Source of the DNA: UBA9160 sp035489755
GTDB taxonomy: Bacteria; Myxococcota_A; UBA9160
NCBI GenBank assembly: GCA_035489755.1
Contig: DATGZK010000022.1
Coordinates: forward strand, 1 to 64,000
Direction of reading: 5' to 3'
DNA length: 64,000 nt
A program made the translations under genes and the position numbers. The notes under the pieces are model-generated. The model saw only the letters and a list, made by a program, of their open reading frames with translations. It ran no database searches and was not told where the DNA came from. Of this stretch, positions 26,442 to 34,748 are shown piece after piece; positions within the stretch are counted from its first letter, which is position 1, and each line of letters opens with the position of its first letter.

Positions 26442-26842
26442 TTCTTCACCTTCTTCTCGTAGATAGCTACGACCTCATCGAGCTGGAGCACGCCGTCCTT
26501 GTTCGTATCAGCCTCGTCGAACAGAGCGTCGCGGGCCCATAGGAACTCCGAGAGCGAAATGCGTCCGTCTCCGTTGCGATCCGCGTGCGCAAAGTCCTCG
26601 GGATTGAGAACGCCGCGCTCGAGCTCCTCGGGGCTTAGATACCCGTCCTTGTTGACGTCGGCCGCGTAGAAGACCTCGACCGTGCGATCGATAAATTCGG
26701 AGCGATCGATCACGCCGTCGCCATTCTCGTCGGCCTCGGCAAATGCAGCCCGGACGTCGTATTTGGGTTTCTCCTCGGTACGGCCGGCGGGCGCCGTCAT
26801 GGCGACCAGGGCGAGCGCGAAGAGGGAGAAGATTAGGCGCAT
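26438..26842 (-). CDS. Secreted EF-hand calcium-binding protein
   Basis: 134 residues with a signal peptide (MRLIFSLFALALVAMTAPAG) and four EF-hand loops: DENGDGVIDRSE, DVNKDGYLSPEE, DRNGDGRISLSE and DTNKDGVLQLDE. All four keep the Asp at position 1, Gly at 6 and Glu at 12 needed to bind calcium. ATG 26842 is taken because upstream sequence in the same frame has no protein character. Coupled by ATGA to the OmpA-like lipoprotein downstream and preceded by a glycine-zipper lipoprotein gene: a small calcium/envelope gene set. Function beyond calcium binding unknown. Confidence 0.9.
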   Translation of the reverse strand: MRLIFSLFALALVAMTAPAGRTEEKPKYDVRAAFAEADENGDGVIDRSEFIDRTVEVFYAADVNKDGYLSPEELERGVLNPEDFAHADRNGDGRISLSEFLWARDALFDEADTNKDGVLQLDEVVAIYEKKVKK

Positions 26843-26891
26843 CGGAAGGACTCCTTCGAGAGCTGCGGACGGCTTGCGCACGGCACCCGGG

Positions 26892-27380
26892 TTAGCTTTC
26901 GATCTTCCACGTGCCGTCGCCTTGCCGGCATGCGGTGCCGTAGGTCTGATGAGGCTCGCCGCCAATTTGGATGGTCTGCTCGTAGCGTCGGCAATATTGC
27001 CCGTTGGCGAGCTGGTAGGTCTTGGTGGGCGTAATGGAGCCCGAGTTCCCGCTGTCGGGATTGTTCCAGACCGACGCCTGCCCCGCCCGGTTGTTCTCGA
27101 ATGCCTGCGCAGCGGCCTCCGCTGCCATGCGCTTGTCGCGGGCGTCGAGACGGTTCCCGATGTAGCCGCCGAGAAGACCGCCGAGGAGGGCTCCGCCGAC
27201 GATCCAGCCCGCCCCTCCGCCCGCAGCCGCGGCGATGAGCCCGCCTGCGGCCGCACCGCCGACGCTACCGAGCACCGCTTTTGGATTGTCCTGGATCTTT
27301 TGCCCGAGCTCGGCGCACCCGGTAAAGACAAAGACCAGAAGCACAAACGGCGCGAGTTTTCGCAGGGTAGCGCTTCCCAT
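26892..27380 (-). CDS. Glycine-zipper surface-antigen lipoprotein (17 kDa antigen type)
   Basis: 162 residues from ATG 27380, which has an AAGGAGT site 3 nt upstream. Signal peptide with lipobox FVFTGCAEL. Then a glycine-zipper double segment (VLGSVGGAAAGGLIAAAAG, GGALLGGLLGGYIGNRLD) that can insert in or associate with membranes, a charged helix, and a C-terminal beta domain with YQLANGQYCRRYEQTI and TYGTACRQGDGTWKI carrying a likely disulfide. This layout is that of the rickettsial 17-kDa-antigen/RT0821-Lpp0805 group. First gene of the three-gene envelope set. Confidence 0.9.
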   Translation of the reverse strand: MGSATLRKLAPFVLLVFVFTGCAELGQKIQDNPKAVLGSVGGAAAGGLIAAAAGGGAGWIVGGALLGGLLGGYIGNRLDARDKRMAAEAAAQAFENNRAGQASVWNNPDSGNSGSITPTKTYQLANGQYCRRYEQTIQIGGEPHQTYGTACRQGDGTWKIES

Positions 27381-27441
27381 GACACTCCTTCGCGGTCGCG
27401 CGGAGAGGGGCAAGTCCAAGACTCCACGCAGGGTCGGTCGA

Positions 27442-27714
27442 TCAGCGCGGCAACGCGCCGAGGCTCTTCACCTTACGACAGGGATGCGCAGGGCGCCGCA
27501 ATCTCGCGCGCTTCGGCGGACCCGCAGCCCTCGTTTTGCCTCCGCGCAAGAGTACGAGCTGCGGGCGCGCGAGCGGGAGACCCCCCGGCGGCCCAGGCGG
27601 GCCCGGGGGCGGACCCGCGTCGAAGTCGCGCCAGCCACGGAGCACCCAGACGGCCACGCGCACGACCGCGACGATGAGGAAAAGCTCGCCCCCAAAGAGG
27701 ATGAAAAGCAGCAT
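27442..27714 (-). CDS. Small membrane protein, unknown
   Basis: 90 residues. The first about 24 residues form one transmembrane helix (LLFILFGGELFLIVAVVRVAV), followed by a Pro/Gly-rich and basic cytoplasmic or periplasmic tail. ATG 27714 has GGGGAGG with about 5-nt spacing, which supports expression. No family recognised. It precedes the envelope trio on the same strand. Confidence 0.5.
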   Translation of the reverse strand: MLLFILFGGELFLIVAVVRVAVWVLRGWRDFDAGPPPGPPGPPGGLPLARPQLVLLRGGKTRAAGPPKRARLRRPAHPCRKVKSLGALPR

Positions 27715-27886
27715 GGCCGCCTCCCCAGCGAGCCAGGCGATGCGCCGGCCGGGCCGGCGCTGTCGATCCCCCACCACCCTACCACGCCGCAAGAGAATGC
27801 TTGACCCGGAAGGCGGATCCGCGCAGGCTAAGGCTCAAAAGAGCCGGCAGAGGGGTGTGCTGGAGCTTATTGCTGGAGGTGGCCCT

Positions 27887-29698
27887 ATGCCCGCTCAGGT
27901 GGTTCTGCGTTTCCGAATCGGCCGGATCGCCCTCGCTGCCATGCTGCTTTCGCTCTCTTCGTCGGCCTTCGCGGCATCGCCGCCGCGCCCGGCGGAGCCG
28001 CTCTATCCCACCGATCGCTGCGTCGCCCGCAAGCTGGCAGCCGCCGCCGATGCGTGCGAGGACCTGATCCTCGCCCAGGGCGAACGCGATCCCCGCAAGT
28101 TCGCTGAGCGTGTTCGCGACGTGACCCAAGATCTCGCGCGCACCTGGCAAAAGGCGGAGGCCGATTCGCTCGCCGCCGGGGTGGATTGCGTTCAGACCAC
28201 GGTCACCAGCACACAGATGGAAACGCTGCTCGAAGACGGTGCCAAAGGTCTTGCGGCTTCGCTCGCAACCGCGAGTGAGAAGAGTGAGAAGAGCCGGGGT
28301 CACAGGGACGATCTGCGCCGGCTAGACGCCGTCGGGGAAGCCTGTTTTGGACTCATCCTGGCGGAAAGCCGCCACCTCTTGGATCGCTTCCACGATCGGA
28401 ACACCCGCGAGCTCGAACGCGACCGCCGACGGGCGCTGGACGGGCTCGAGGACTCATTCGACAAGGACGACGGGACAAAAGCCTCCTTCGAATCGGTTCG
28501 AAAGGGCGTCAAGGCGCTCGCCCAAGGCGCCATCGATGCGGCGATCGTGTCGCCGAATGTTTCCACGAGCTGGACCATGGTGAGTCCAGACACGCAGGTC
28601 CCCTACCTCGGGAAGATCCTCGAGCCCATCTGCTCGGGGGGAACGCCTTGGGTCTACTTCGTGAAGCGCGGGACGGTGAACAAACTCTTCGTTTATTACG
28701 AAGGGGGCGGCGCGTGCTGGGACTATCCCACCTGTGGTTTCTTCAAGTCCTTTAAGCAAACCGCGGGCCCCGAGGACAATCCCGCGAATGTGACCACGGG
28801 TTTTGGCGACGCTTCAAACCCCGAGAACCCCTTCCGGGACTGGAATGCAGTCATGGTCCCCTACTGCACCGGCGACATTCACTGGGGTGACAGTACCGTG
28901 GTGTATACCTCTGGGGCTGCGAGCGTCACCATCCAGCACAAAGGCTTCGTGAACGCGCAGGTCGCGGAAAAGTTTTCCCGCGAGCATTTCGTGGATCCCG
29001 AGGAGGTATTCGTGGCCGGGTCGAGCGCCGGGGCCTACGGCGCCATCCTCAACTCCGTCTATTTTGAGGAGCGGGTCTACCCCGCATCGAGGTTTGCCAC
29101 GCTCGGCGACGCGGACAATGGAATCATCACCCAGGACTTCCTTCAGAACGACTTCTCGAAGTGGGGAGTCGAAGCTACCCTGCCGCCCTGGATCCCGGGG
29201 TTCACGTTCTCAAAGCTCGACCCCACGATTCTGTGGTCGGCCCCCGCGCTTTTCTATCCCGAGAACCGCTTCGCGAACTACGCGTCCGCGTACGACGGTG
29301 GAGTCGGCGGCCAGACCGGCTTCTACAACATCATGCTGAACCCCACGCAGATCTTTCAGTGGCCGAACTGGTGGAATGCCACCTGCGCTTGGCATGACGG
29401 CATGGAGCAGCAGGTCCAAGCCGCGGCCGCCGCCGCTCCGAACTACCGCTACTACGTCGGTACCGGCTCGATGCACACGATGTGGGGAAGCAACAAGGTG
29501 TATACAGACACCTCGGGAGGCGTACCCCTTCTCGTGGACTGGGTGACGGCGATGCGCGACGGAACGACCGCTTGGACAAATGTCCAGTGCACGGACTGCG
29601 GGGTCCTCTTGCCCGGCGATCCGCGTCCCGTCCCCGCGCAGCCGCCTTTCACGCCTGATGATTCGCGCGTGGACTGCTCGCTGACACCGAGCCCCTAA
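27887..29698 (+). CDS. Secreted pectinacetylesterase/Notum-like hydrolase with extra N-terminal domain
   Basis: 603 residues from ATG 27887 (GGAGG 7 nt upstream). Signal peptide (IALAAMLLSLSSSAFAA). Residues about 30-225 are a mostly helical, charged region with a few Cys that I do not recognise. From about 230 it is a pectinacetylesterase/Notum-type alpha/beta hydrolase: oxyanion motif VYYEGGGACWDYPTCGFF, MVPYCTGDIHWGDS, nucleophile elbow VAGSSAGAYGA, and the catalytic His in TGSMHTMWG. Such enzymes remove acyl groups from carbohydrates or other alcohols outside the cell. Several Cys near the active site suggest disulfides. The frame is open upstream of 27887 but without coding character. 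Confidence 0.88.
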   Translation: MPAQVVLRFRIGRIALAAMLLSLSSSAFAASPPRPAEPLYPTDRCVARKLAAAADACEDLILAQGERDPRKFAERVRDVTQDLARTWQKAEADSLAAGVDCVQTTVTSTQMETLLEDGAKGLAASLATASEKSEKSRGHRDDLRRLDAVGEACFGLILAESRHLLDRFHDRNTRELERDRRRALDGLEDSFDKDDGTKASFESVRKGVKALAQGAIDAAIVSPNVSTSWTMVSPDTQVPYLGKILEPICSGGTPWVYFVKRGTVNKLFVYYEGGGACWDYPTCGFFKSFKQTAGPEDNPANVTTGFGDASNPENPFRDWNAVMVPYCTGDIHWGDSTVVYTSGAASVTIQHKGFVNAQVAEKFSREHFVDPEEVFVAGSSAGAYGAILNSVYFEERVYPASRFATLGDADNGIITQDFLQNDFSKWGVEATLPPWIPGFTFSKLDPTILWSAPALFYPENRFANYASAYDGGVGGQTGFYNIMLNPTQIFQWPNWWNATCAWHDGMEQQVQAAAAAAPNYRYYVGTGSMHTMWGSNKVYTDTSGGVPLLVDWVTAMRDGTTAWTNVQCTDCGVLLPGDPRPVPAQPPFTPDDSRVDCSLTPSP

Positions 29699-29773
29699 CG
29701 GGGAAGAGCGGATCGGTTCGCCGTCGCGTGGTCATGGCGCAGCCGGCGGGGGCGCAAAGGCGCGGGAGAGGTC

Positions 29774-31093
29774 TTAGGGCGCCTTGCTTCCGGGAGCCTC
29801 GAGGCTGGGCTCTCCGTAGAACTCCAGCACCTCGCGGAGGTTGGAGACCTGCCCGCGGCGGGCCGCGGAGACGATTGCATTTGCGACGCTCGCAAGGCCC
29901 GGGGTCACGACGAGCACCTCGGACCCGCGGCGCGTTATCGCGGGCGGAACCGGGTAGCCGGCCCGGGCACACAGGGCCCACTCGATGTTCCGATACGCCG
30001 CCTCGAACTCCTGCGCATCCTGCTCGCTGTCCCAGAGCGTGAGCCACAAGAGCTCGCGGTGTCCGTCACAGCGCGCCACGAGGTAGCGATCGCCGTTCCA
30101 TCCCTCCCACGCCGTCGGATCGGGCGGCGCGTCGCGCGGCGCGAGGTCCCTCATCAGAACCGAGAGCCCGAACTCCCCCACTCCATTCTCGTGGACAAAC
30201 TTGCAGTTCGCGGGAAGAAGTTTGCGTCCGCCGCCGAGGTCGAGGGTCACGAAGGGCTCGTGCCGACGTTCGGGGTGCATGACCTGTTCGGTGGAGACCG
30301 GCGGATCGTCGAGCAGCGCCCCGTGCTCGCGAAAGGACAGGGCATAGCCCCACGCGTAAGGAAAGTAGAGGCCCTCGCGGAGCAGCGCCGGCGCGCCCGC
30401 AAGCGCTCCCTCCGACCGACCTGAGGCGTCCTGCTCCATGTCCTCTCGGAACTCGGTCGGATCCGATGGCGGAATCGGAGGATCGGGAACCGCGAGGCTG
30501 AAAAACGTCGCATCCCCTTCAATGGTGGCCTGGAGTGCGCTGCCAAGGTCGTCCTGATCTTTGAGGAAGCGGTCATGCTCCACGAGATCGGGATGATTCT
30601 GGTGCTGGAGAGCATGGATGAGCTCATGCCCGATCACCATCTCTCGGACGGCATCGCCCCGCGCGAAGAAGGAGAGCACCCGCCCCCAGAAGGGGATGGG
30701 TGCGTCACGCACGATGTAGAGCACCCGATCCTGCGGCACGTAGAATCCAATCACCTCTTCTTTTGCAACCGAGAGATATTCGTCCACGAGATCGGTTCCC
30801 TCGGGCCAAAGGCCGACGGCCACGAGGGCATCCTGGTAGGCGGAGACCTCGTCTTTGCTGAGGCCGGCCTCGAGCGCCACCCGCAGAAGCTCGGGAACTT
30901 TCGCTTGGTCGATCACCCGCGCGGGCACCGGCTCGCGGAGGGGGAGGCCGCGCACCGCGACGGTGCGCGCGACGAGCTTCTGGTACTCCGCCGGCTGAAC
31001 GCCGCTCTCCGAGATGAGGGAGGTCGCGCAGCCCGCGAACGCGAGCGCGAAAAGCGCGGCCAAAACGCGCCGCGCGCCGGCGGGCCGGATCAC
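29774..31093 (-). CDS. Lipoprotein zinc-metallopeptidase (HExxH type), family not named
   Basis: 439 residues. Signal peptide with lipobox ALAFAGCATS predicts a lipoprotein. The zinc motif VIGHELIHALQHQNH is near residue 160, with a downstream IEGDATFFSL Glu that could be the third ligand. The N-terminal third is helical (VIDQAKVPELLRVALEAGLS). The C-terminal half has WGYALSFREHGALLDDPP and repeated EQVMHP-type segments seen in uncharacterised secreted metalloproteases of similar bacteria. Translationally coupled to nadA (ATGA overlap), a pairing with no obvious functional logic. Confidence 0.82.
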   Translation of the reverse strand: MIRPAGARRVLAALFALAFAGCATSLISESGVQPAEYQKLVARTVAVRGLPLREPVPARVIDQAKVPELLRVALEAGLSKDEVSAYQDALVAVGLWPEGTDLVDEYLSVAKEEVIGFYVPQDRVLYIVRDAPIPFWGRVLSFFARGDAVREMVIGHELIHALQHQNHPDLVEHDRFLKDQDDLGSALQATIEGDATFFSLAVPDPPIPPSDPTEFREDMEQDASGRSEGALAGAPALLREGLYFPYAWGYALSFREHGALLDDPPVSTEQVMHPERRHEPFVTLDLGGGRKLLPANCKFVHENGVGEFGLSVLMRDLAPRDAPPDPTAWEGWNGDRYLVARCDGHRELLWLTLWDSEQDAQEFEAAYRNIEWALCARAGYPVPPAITRRGSEVLVVTPGLASVANAIVSAARRGQVSNLREVLEFYGEPSLEAPGSKAP

Positions 31094-32052
31094 GCCGAGA
31101 GCTGGAGCATGAGTTCGATCGGCCGCAAAGCGCGCACGCGCACGGGTTCGGGAACAGAGACTGTGGGTGCAAGGTCACGCAGGCACAGGTAGAGCTTCTC
31201 GAGTGTGTTGAGCCTCATGTAGGGGCAGCGATTGCACGCACAGCTCTCGTCCTGGCCGGGTGCCTGGAGGAGTGTCTTTTCGGGCACGCGCGGGGCGATC
31301 TGGTGGAAGACCCCATCCTCGGTGGCGATGATGAGCGTTTTCGCCGGCGATTTGATCGCTCGATCGATGATGCCGCTCGTGGAGCCGATGTAGTCGGCCT
31401 GTGCGAGGACGGCGTCCTCGCATTCGGGGTGGGCAAGCACCTCGGCATCGGGATGCTTGACCTTGATCTCCGCGAGCTTCTTCGCGCTGAAGAGCTCATG
31501 GACGATGCAGCTGCCCTGCCAGAGGATCAGGTCCGGGCGCTTGGCCTGCTGCGCCACCCAGCGCCCGAGGTGGCGGTCGGGGGCGAAGATGACCGGCCGC
31601 CCCGCGAAGTGCTGGACCATCTTCACCGCATTCGAGGAGGTGCAGATGAGGTCGCTCATCGCCTTCACTTCGGCCGACGAGTTGATGTAGCTGACAACGG
31701 CGGCCCCTGGATGCTCGGCCACAAATGCGCGGAACGCGTCCGCGGGGCAGCCATCCGCGAGGGAGCAGCCCGCCTTGAGGTCCGGCACCACCACCGTGCG
31801 AGTCGGGTTCAGGATCTTCGCGGTCTCGGCCATGAAGTGGACGCCGCAGAACGCGATGACGTCGCAGTCCGCCTTCTGGGCCGCGCGGGCGAGCTGGAGC
31901 GAGTCGCCGACCACGTCGGCCAGGTCTTGGATCTCCGATTCCTGATAGTAGTGCGCAAGCAGGATGGCGTTGCGCTCGCGCTTTAAGCGAAGGATCGCTC
32001 CCTCGAGCTCCTCGGGGAAATCATCCTTGCGCACTACAGGGGCTGCGCTCAT
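31090..32052 (-). CDS. nadA: Quinolinate synthase
   Basis: NAD biosynthesis: condenses iminoaspartate with dihydroxyacetone phosphate using a [4Fe-4S] cluster. Motifs: ILLAHYYQESEIQDLADVVGDS, IAFCGVHFMAETAKIL (first cluster Cys), AVVSYINSSAEVKA, AHPECEDAVLAQADY (second Cys), STSGIIDRA and CNRCPYMRLNTLEKLYLCL (third Cys). At 320 residues it is a normal short-form NadA. Its stop overlaps the start of the metallopeptidase gene in ATGA. nadB and nadC are not in the window. Confidence 0.97.
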   Translation of the reverse strand: MSAAPVVRKDDFPEELEGAILRLKRERNAILLAHYYQESEIQDLADVVGDSLQLARAAQKADCDVIAFCGVHFMAETAKILNPTRTVVVPDLKAGCSLADGCPADAFRAFVAEHPGAAVVSYINSSAEVKAMSDLICTSSNAVKMVQHFAGRPVIFAPDRHLGRWVAQQAKRPDLILWQGSCIVHELFSAKKLAEIKVKHPDAEVLAHPECEDAVLAQADYIGSTSGIIDRAIKSPAKTLIIATEDGVFHQIAPRVPEKTLLQAPGQDESCACNRCPYMRLNTLEKLYLCLRDLAPTVSVPEPVRVRALRPIELMLQLSA

Positions 32053-32061
32053 TTGCCAAGT

Positions 32062-32952
32062 TTAGCGCGCGCCCGGCGTCGCTGCGGTCTGCGGGTCCGG
32101 ACCGATGAGAAGCGTGCTGACTCCGTGCGTTTCCCGGCGGACGGTGCAGACGCGCGTCCCTGGCTTCTGTCCGCGGCGCAACTCGGACACCTCGAACCCC
32201 GCTGCCGCGAGCCTCGCCCGTGCGGCCGCCACGTCCTCGGTGCGCCAGGCGAGCCCGGTTGCACGGTCGGGAGCAGCCCGGTCTGGCGCTCCAGCCAGCT
32301 GGCCGGCCAGCTCGACCGTCACCCCACCCACGCGGAAGAACACAAGGCGCAGCCCGCGCTGCTCGAAGCGGCGGTCAAGAGCCAGCCGCAGCCGGAGGCC
32401 GTCACGATAAAGCGCCGCCGCAGCGTCGAGGTCGGCGCTTGCGACGACGACGTGATCGAGCCCGGAGACAATCTCACCGTCTAGGCTTTCCGGGACGGCG
32501 ACCGGGAGCGCGTCAGGCGGCGAGCGATGCTCGATGGCGAATAGGACAATCCCCCGCGTCACGCTCGCCGGAAGAAGGACGCTGCGCCACGTGCGCACCG
32601 CTCCGGTTCGCGAGTCGCGGCCCACTCCATCCGCAGGTTCCGCTGCAGGAAGGCCAGAGGCGCGAAACTCCGCCGCGCACGCGGCCGCGTCGGTGGTACC
32701 GAAGGCAAGACCCAAGATGCCCTCCCCCTCAAGGGCGAGGCGGCTGCGCAGGGCCTCCGCCAGTGTCCCGCTGCCGTCCGGCGCGAGCAGCTCGAGGTAG
32801 GTGTTCGAAAGACGAAACAGGCTGTTTGCGGTGCCGAGCGTGGGATGCGTACCGCGCCAGGAAGGCGCTCGGCCGAGGAGCCGGCGATAGGTCGCCGTCG
32901 CGGCCTCGAGGTCCGCTACCGCAACGATGACGTGGTCGAGAGAGCTCAGCAC
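32062..32952 (-). CDS. VOC-superfamily (glyoxalase/dioxygenase fold) protein with two modules
   Basis: 296 residues from GTG 32952, just before the first module SSLDHVIVAVADLEAATATY; the open frame upstream lacks protein character. The second module begins SGLDHVVVASADLDAAAALY near residue 150. Each module has the H-D start and a late conserved Glu (NTYLELLAP; VTVELAGQ), giving the metal set expected of one VOC barrel. Middle-length two-module VOC proteins of this kind are often annotated as glyoxalase-like; no substrate can be assigned. It lies 9 nt upstream of nadA on the same strand, so it probably leads the nadA/peptidase operon. Confidence 0.85.
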   Translation of the reverse strand: MLSSLDHVIVAVADLEAATATYRRLLGRAPSWRGTHPTLGTANSLFRLSNTYLELLAPDGSGTLAEALRSRLALEGEGILGLAFGTTDAAACAAEFRASGLPAAEPADGVGRDSRTGAVRTWRSVLLPASVTRGIVLFAIEHRSPPDALPVAVPESLDGEIVSGLDHVVVASADLDAAAALYRDGLRLRLALDRRFEQRGLRLVFFRVGGVTVELAGQLAGAPDRAAPDRATGLAWRTEDVAAARARLAAAGFEVSELRRGQKPGTRVCTVRRETHGVSTLLIGPDPQTAATPGAR

Positions 32953-33297
32953 GGCGAGAAGTTGCCACAGCCCCGACGGAACGGTCTTGCCGCGGGGCGG
33001 AAAGCCATTTCCCAGGCGGGCGGGAAAGCGGTGGAACAAGGGCCGCCCGGGAACGATGAAGACTCGCGAAAACCGCGATTGGACCGTGTCTCTAGCCCCC
33101 TCGAAGCCGGCACATGGCTTGCACTGTATGGGCAGCGTCTGGGTCTCTCTGGGAAGGGGTGCCCAACCTCGATGGCCCTTGTCGCCATCGGAGTCGAGGA
33201 GCGTCCGCGCTAAAAGCGCGGAGCTAGAAACCGGCCGACATTTCGATTGCACCGATGGGCGCGGCTGCCCGGGCAACTGGGGGGCCGCGCCGCTCCT
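32953..33297. other. Intergenic stretch, no gene seen
   Basis: About 345 bases upstream of the VOC gene and downstream of the kinase gene. The frames open here lack coding character. It should contain the promoter of the VOC-nadA-peptidase operon, but no clear -35/-10 or operator was picked out by eye. Confidence 0.45.
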
Positions 33298-34338
33298 TTA
33301 GAGATCCCAGAAGAAATCTTTGTTGGTGAGCTCGGACGCCGCGGTCGCAGCCTGCCGAGGCGCTTGCCCCGGAAGATCCTCGCCGGTGCGGGCCAAAAGA
33401 CCGAGCTGCTCCTCGAGGTCGCGCGTCTCGTTTTCCCAATATTCGCCCGTCCCAAAATGGGGGAACGCCGATGGGAAGGCCGGATCGTTCCAGCGCCGCG
33501 CGATCCAGGCCGCGTAGCGCACAAAGCGCAGCGCCCGGAGCGGCTCCACGAGACGCAGCCAGCGGCGGTCAAAGCTGCGGAACTGTTCATAGGCGTCGAT
33601 CAGCAGCGAGCGCTGCCGCGCACCCTCGCGGTCACGGCCGGGAAGAAGCATCCAGACATCCTGCACCGCCGGGCCGACCACGAAATCGTCGAAGTCGAGA
33701 AAGAACCATCCCTCCCTTCCGTGAAGGAGGTTTCCGAAGTGACAGTCGCCGTGGATGGCGTGGAGCGGAACACCCTCGCTCCACGCCTCATAGACCGCGG
33801 CGACGTCCTGCGCCGCTGCCCGGTAGCGCCGAGCGCAGCTCGCAGGGAGGAAGCCCTTTTCCTCCAGGAAAGCCAAGGGCTCACGCACGAAGCTCTCCGC
33901 TGTGAGCTGGGGCCGATGGTGCACGCGAAGCGCCGCGCCGACGTTGTGGATGCGAGCCAGGAGCCGGCCCAAGATCGCGATCTCCTCGTCCGAGAGCTCG
34001 GCGGGCGAACGTCCGCCCGTGCGCGGCCAAACCGCATAGTAGATGCCCTCGACCTCATGGAGTGTCGCACCGCCTTGAAACGCAAGCGGCGCGCAGACGG
34101 GAATCTCCGCTTCTCGCAGCGCCGTGAGGAAGGCGTGCTCGTCGAGAATCGCTTCGCGACTCCAGCGTCCGGGGCGGTAGAATTTCACGACCACGTGCGA
34201 TCCGTCTTCGAGGTGCACATCGTGCACCCGATTTTCGAGGCAGGTGAGTGCGGTCGTATGTCCCGTCGGGCGGAAGCCGCCCGCCTCGACGGCGCGCAGC
34301 ACCCACTCGGGTGTCAGCCGAAAGAAAGATTCGCTCAC
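33298..34338 (-). CDS. SrkA/YihE-like Ser/Thr kinase of the APH fold
   Basis: 346 residues from GTG 34338. Follows the stress-response kinase A pattern: FFRLTPEWVLRAVEAGGFRP, ALTCLENRVHDVHLEDG, VVKFYRPGRWSREAILDEH (ATP-binding Lys), AIHGDCHFGNLLH (catalytic loop) and WFFLDFDDFVVGPAVQD (metal-binding DFD). Full length for the family. Frames upstream of the GTG are open to 34893 but are antisense to the ecm start and lack coding character. SrkA homologues phosphorylate proteins during envelope or oxidative stress; the target here is unknown. Divergent from ecm. Confidence 0.92.
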   Translation of the reverse strand: MSESFFRLTPEWVLRAVEAGGFRPTGHTTALTCLENRVHDVHLEDGSHVVVKFYRPGRWSREAILDEHAFLTALREAEIPVCAPLAFQGGATLHEVEGIYYAVWPRTGGRSPAELSDEEIAILGRLLARIHNVGAALRVHHRPQLTAESFVREPLAFLEEKGFLPASCARRYRAAAQDVAAVYEAWSEGVPLHAIHGDCHFGNLLHGREGWFFLDFDDFVVGPAVQDVWMLLPGRDREGARQRSLLIDAYEQFRSFDRRWLRLVEPLRALRFVRYAAWIARRWNDPAFPSAFPHFGTGEYWENETRDLEEQLGLLARTGEDLPGQAPRQAATAASELTNKDFFWDL

Positions 34339-34748
34339 GCCAAGAGCATACCTCGAACCTTTGTGCGGGCCTGATGCGACCCAAGAGCGAAGAGCCCTCG
34401 CCGCCTCGCAGGTGAAGTTCGTGGGGTTCGTGGACGGCACTGGAACGCGCGGGAATGAGCGCAGCCAAGAGTGATCGACCTCCTCGACTCCCGTCGCCGA
34501 GAAGGACCGTGCAGCGTTTGCGGCATCCCTCGTCGGGACTTCTTTCGTCTCGCTGCGGCATCGAGCCCAGGGTCCCCTCGGCCAAGCTCTCCCGCGCTCT
34601 CGTCGGATCACAGGCGATAGCCCGCGCAAAGGGCTTGCTGAAAGAATCTCGTACGGCCCCCACTGGCACCCTTTCGAAGCCCGTCTTGTTTGCCTCGACT
34701 CTCCGCTTTCGATAGGCTGGACGCGGACTTGCGTATACGAGGCGAGGG
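34339..34748. other. Intergenic region between srkA-like kinase and ecm
   Basis: About 410 bases between divergent genes. It should hold both promoters. I looked for a cobalamin riboswitch, expected for a B12 enzyme, and saw no B12-box-like sequence or large paired domain. No small ORF with coding character was found. Confidence 0.45.

Noticed and set aside
34339..34748. Cobalamin riboswitch upstream of ecm
   Set aside because: No B12 box or paired core could be seen in the interval.
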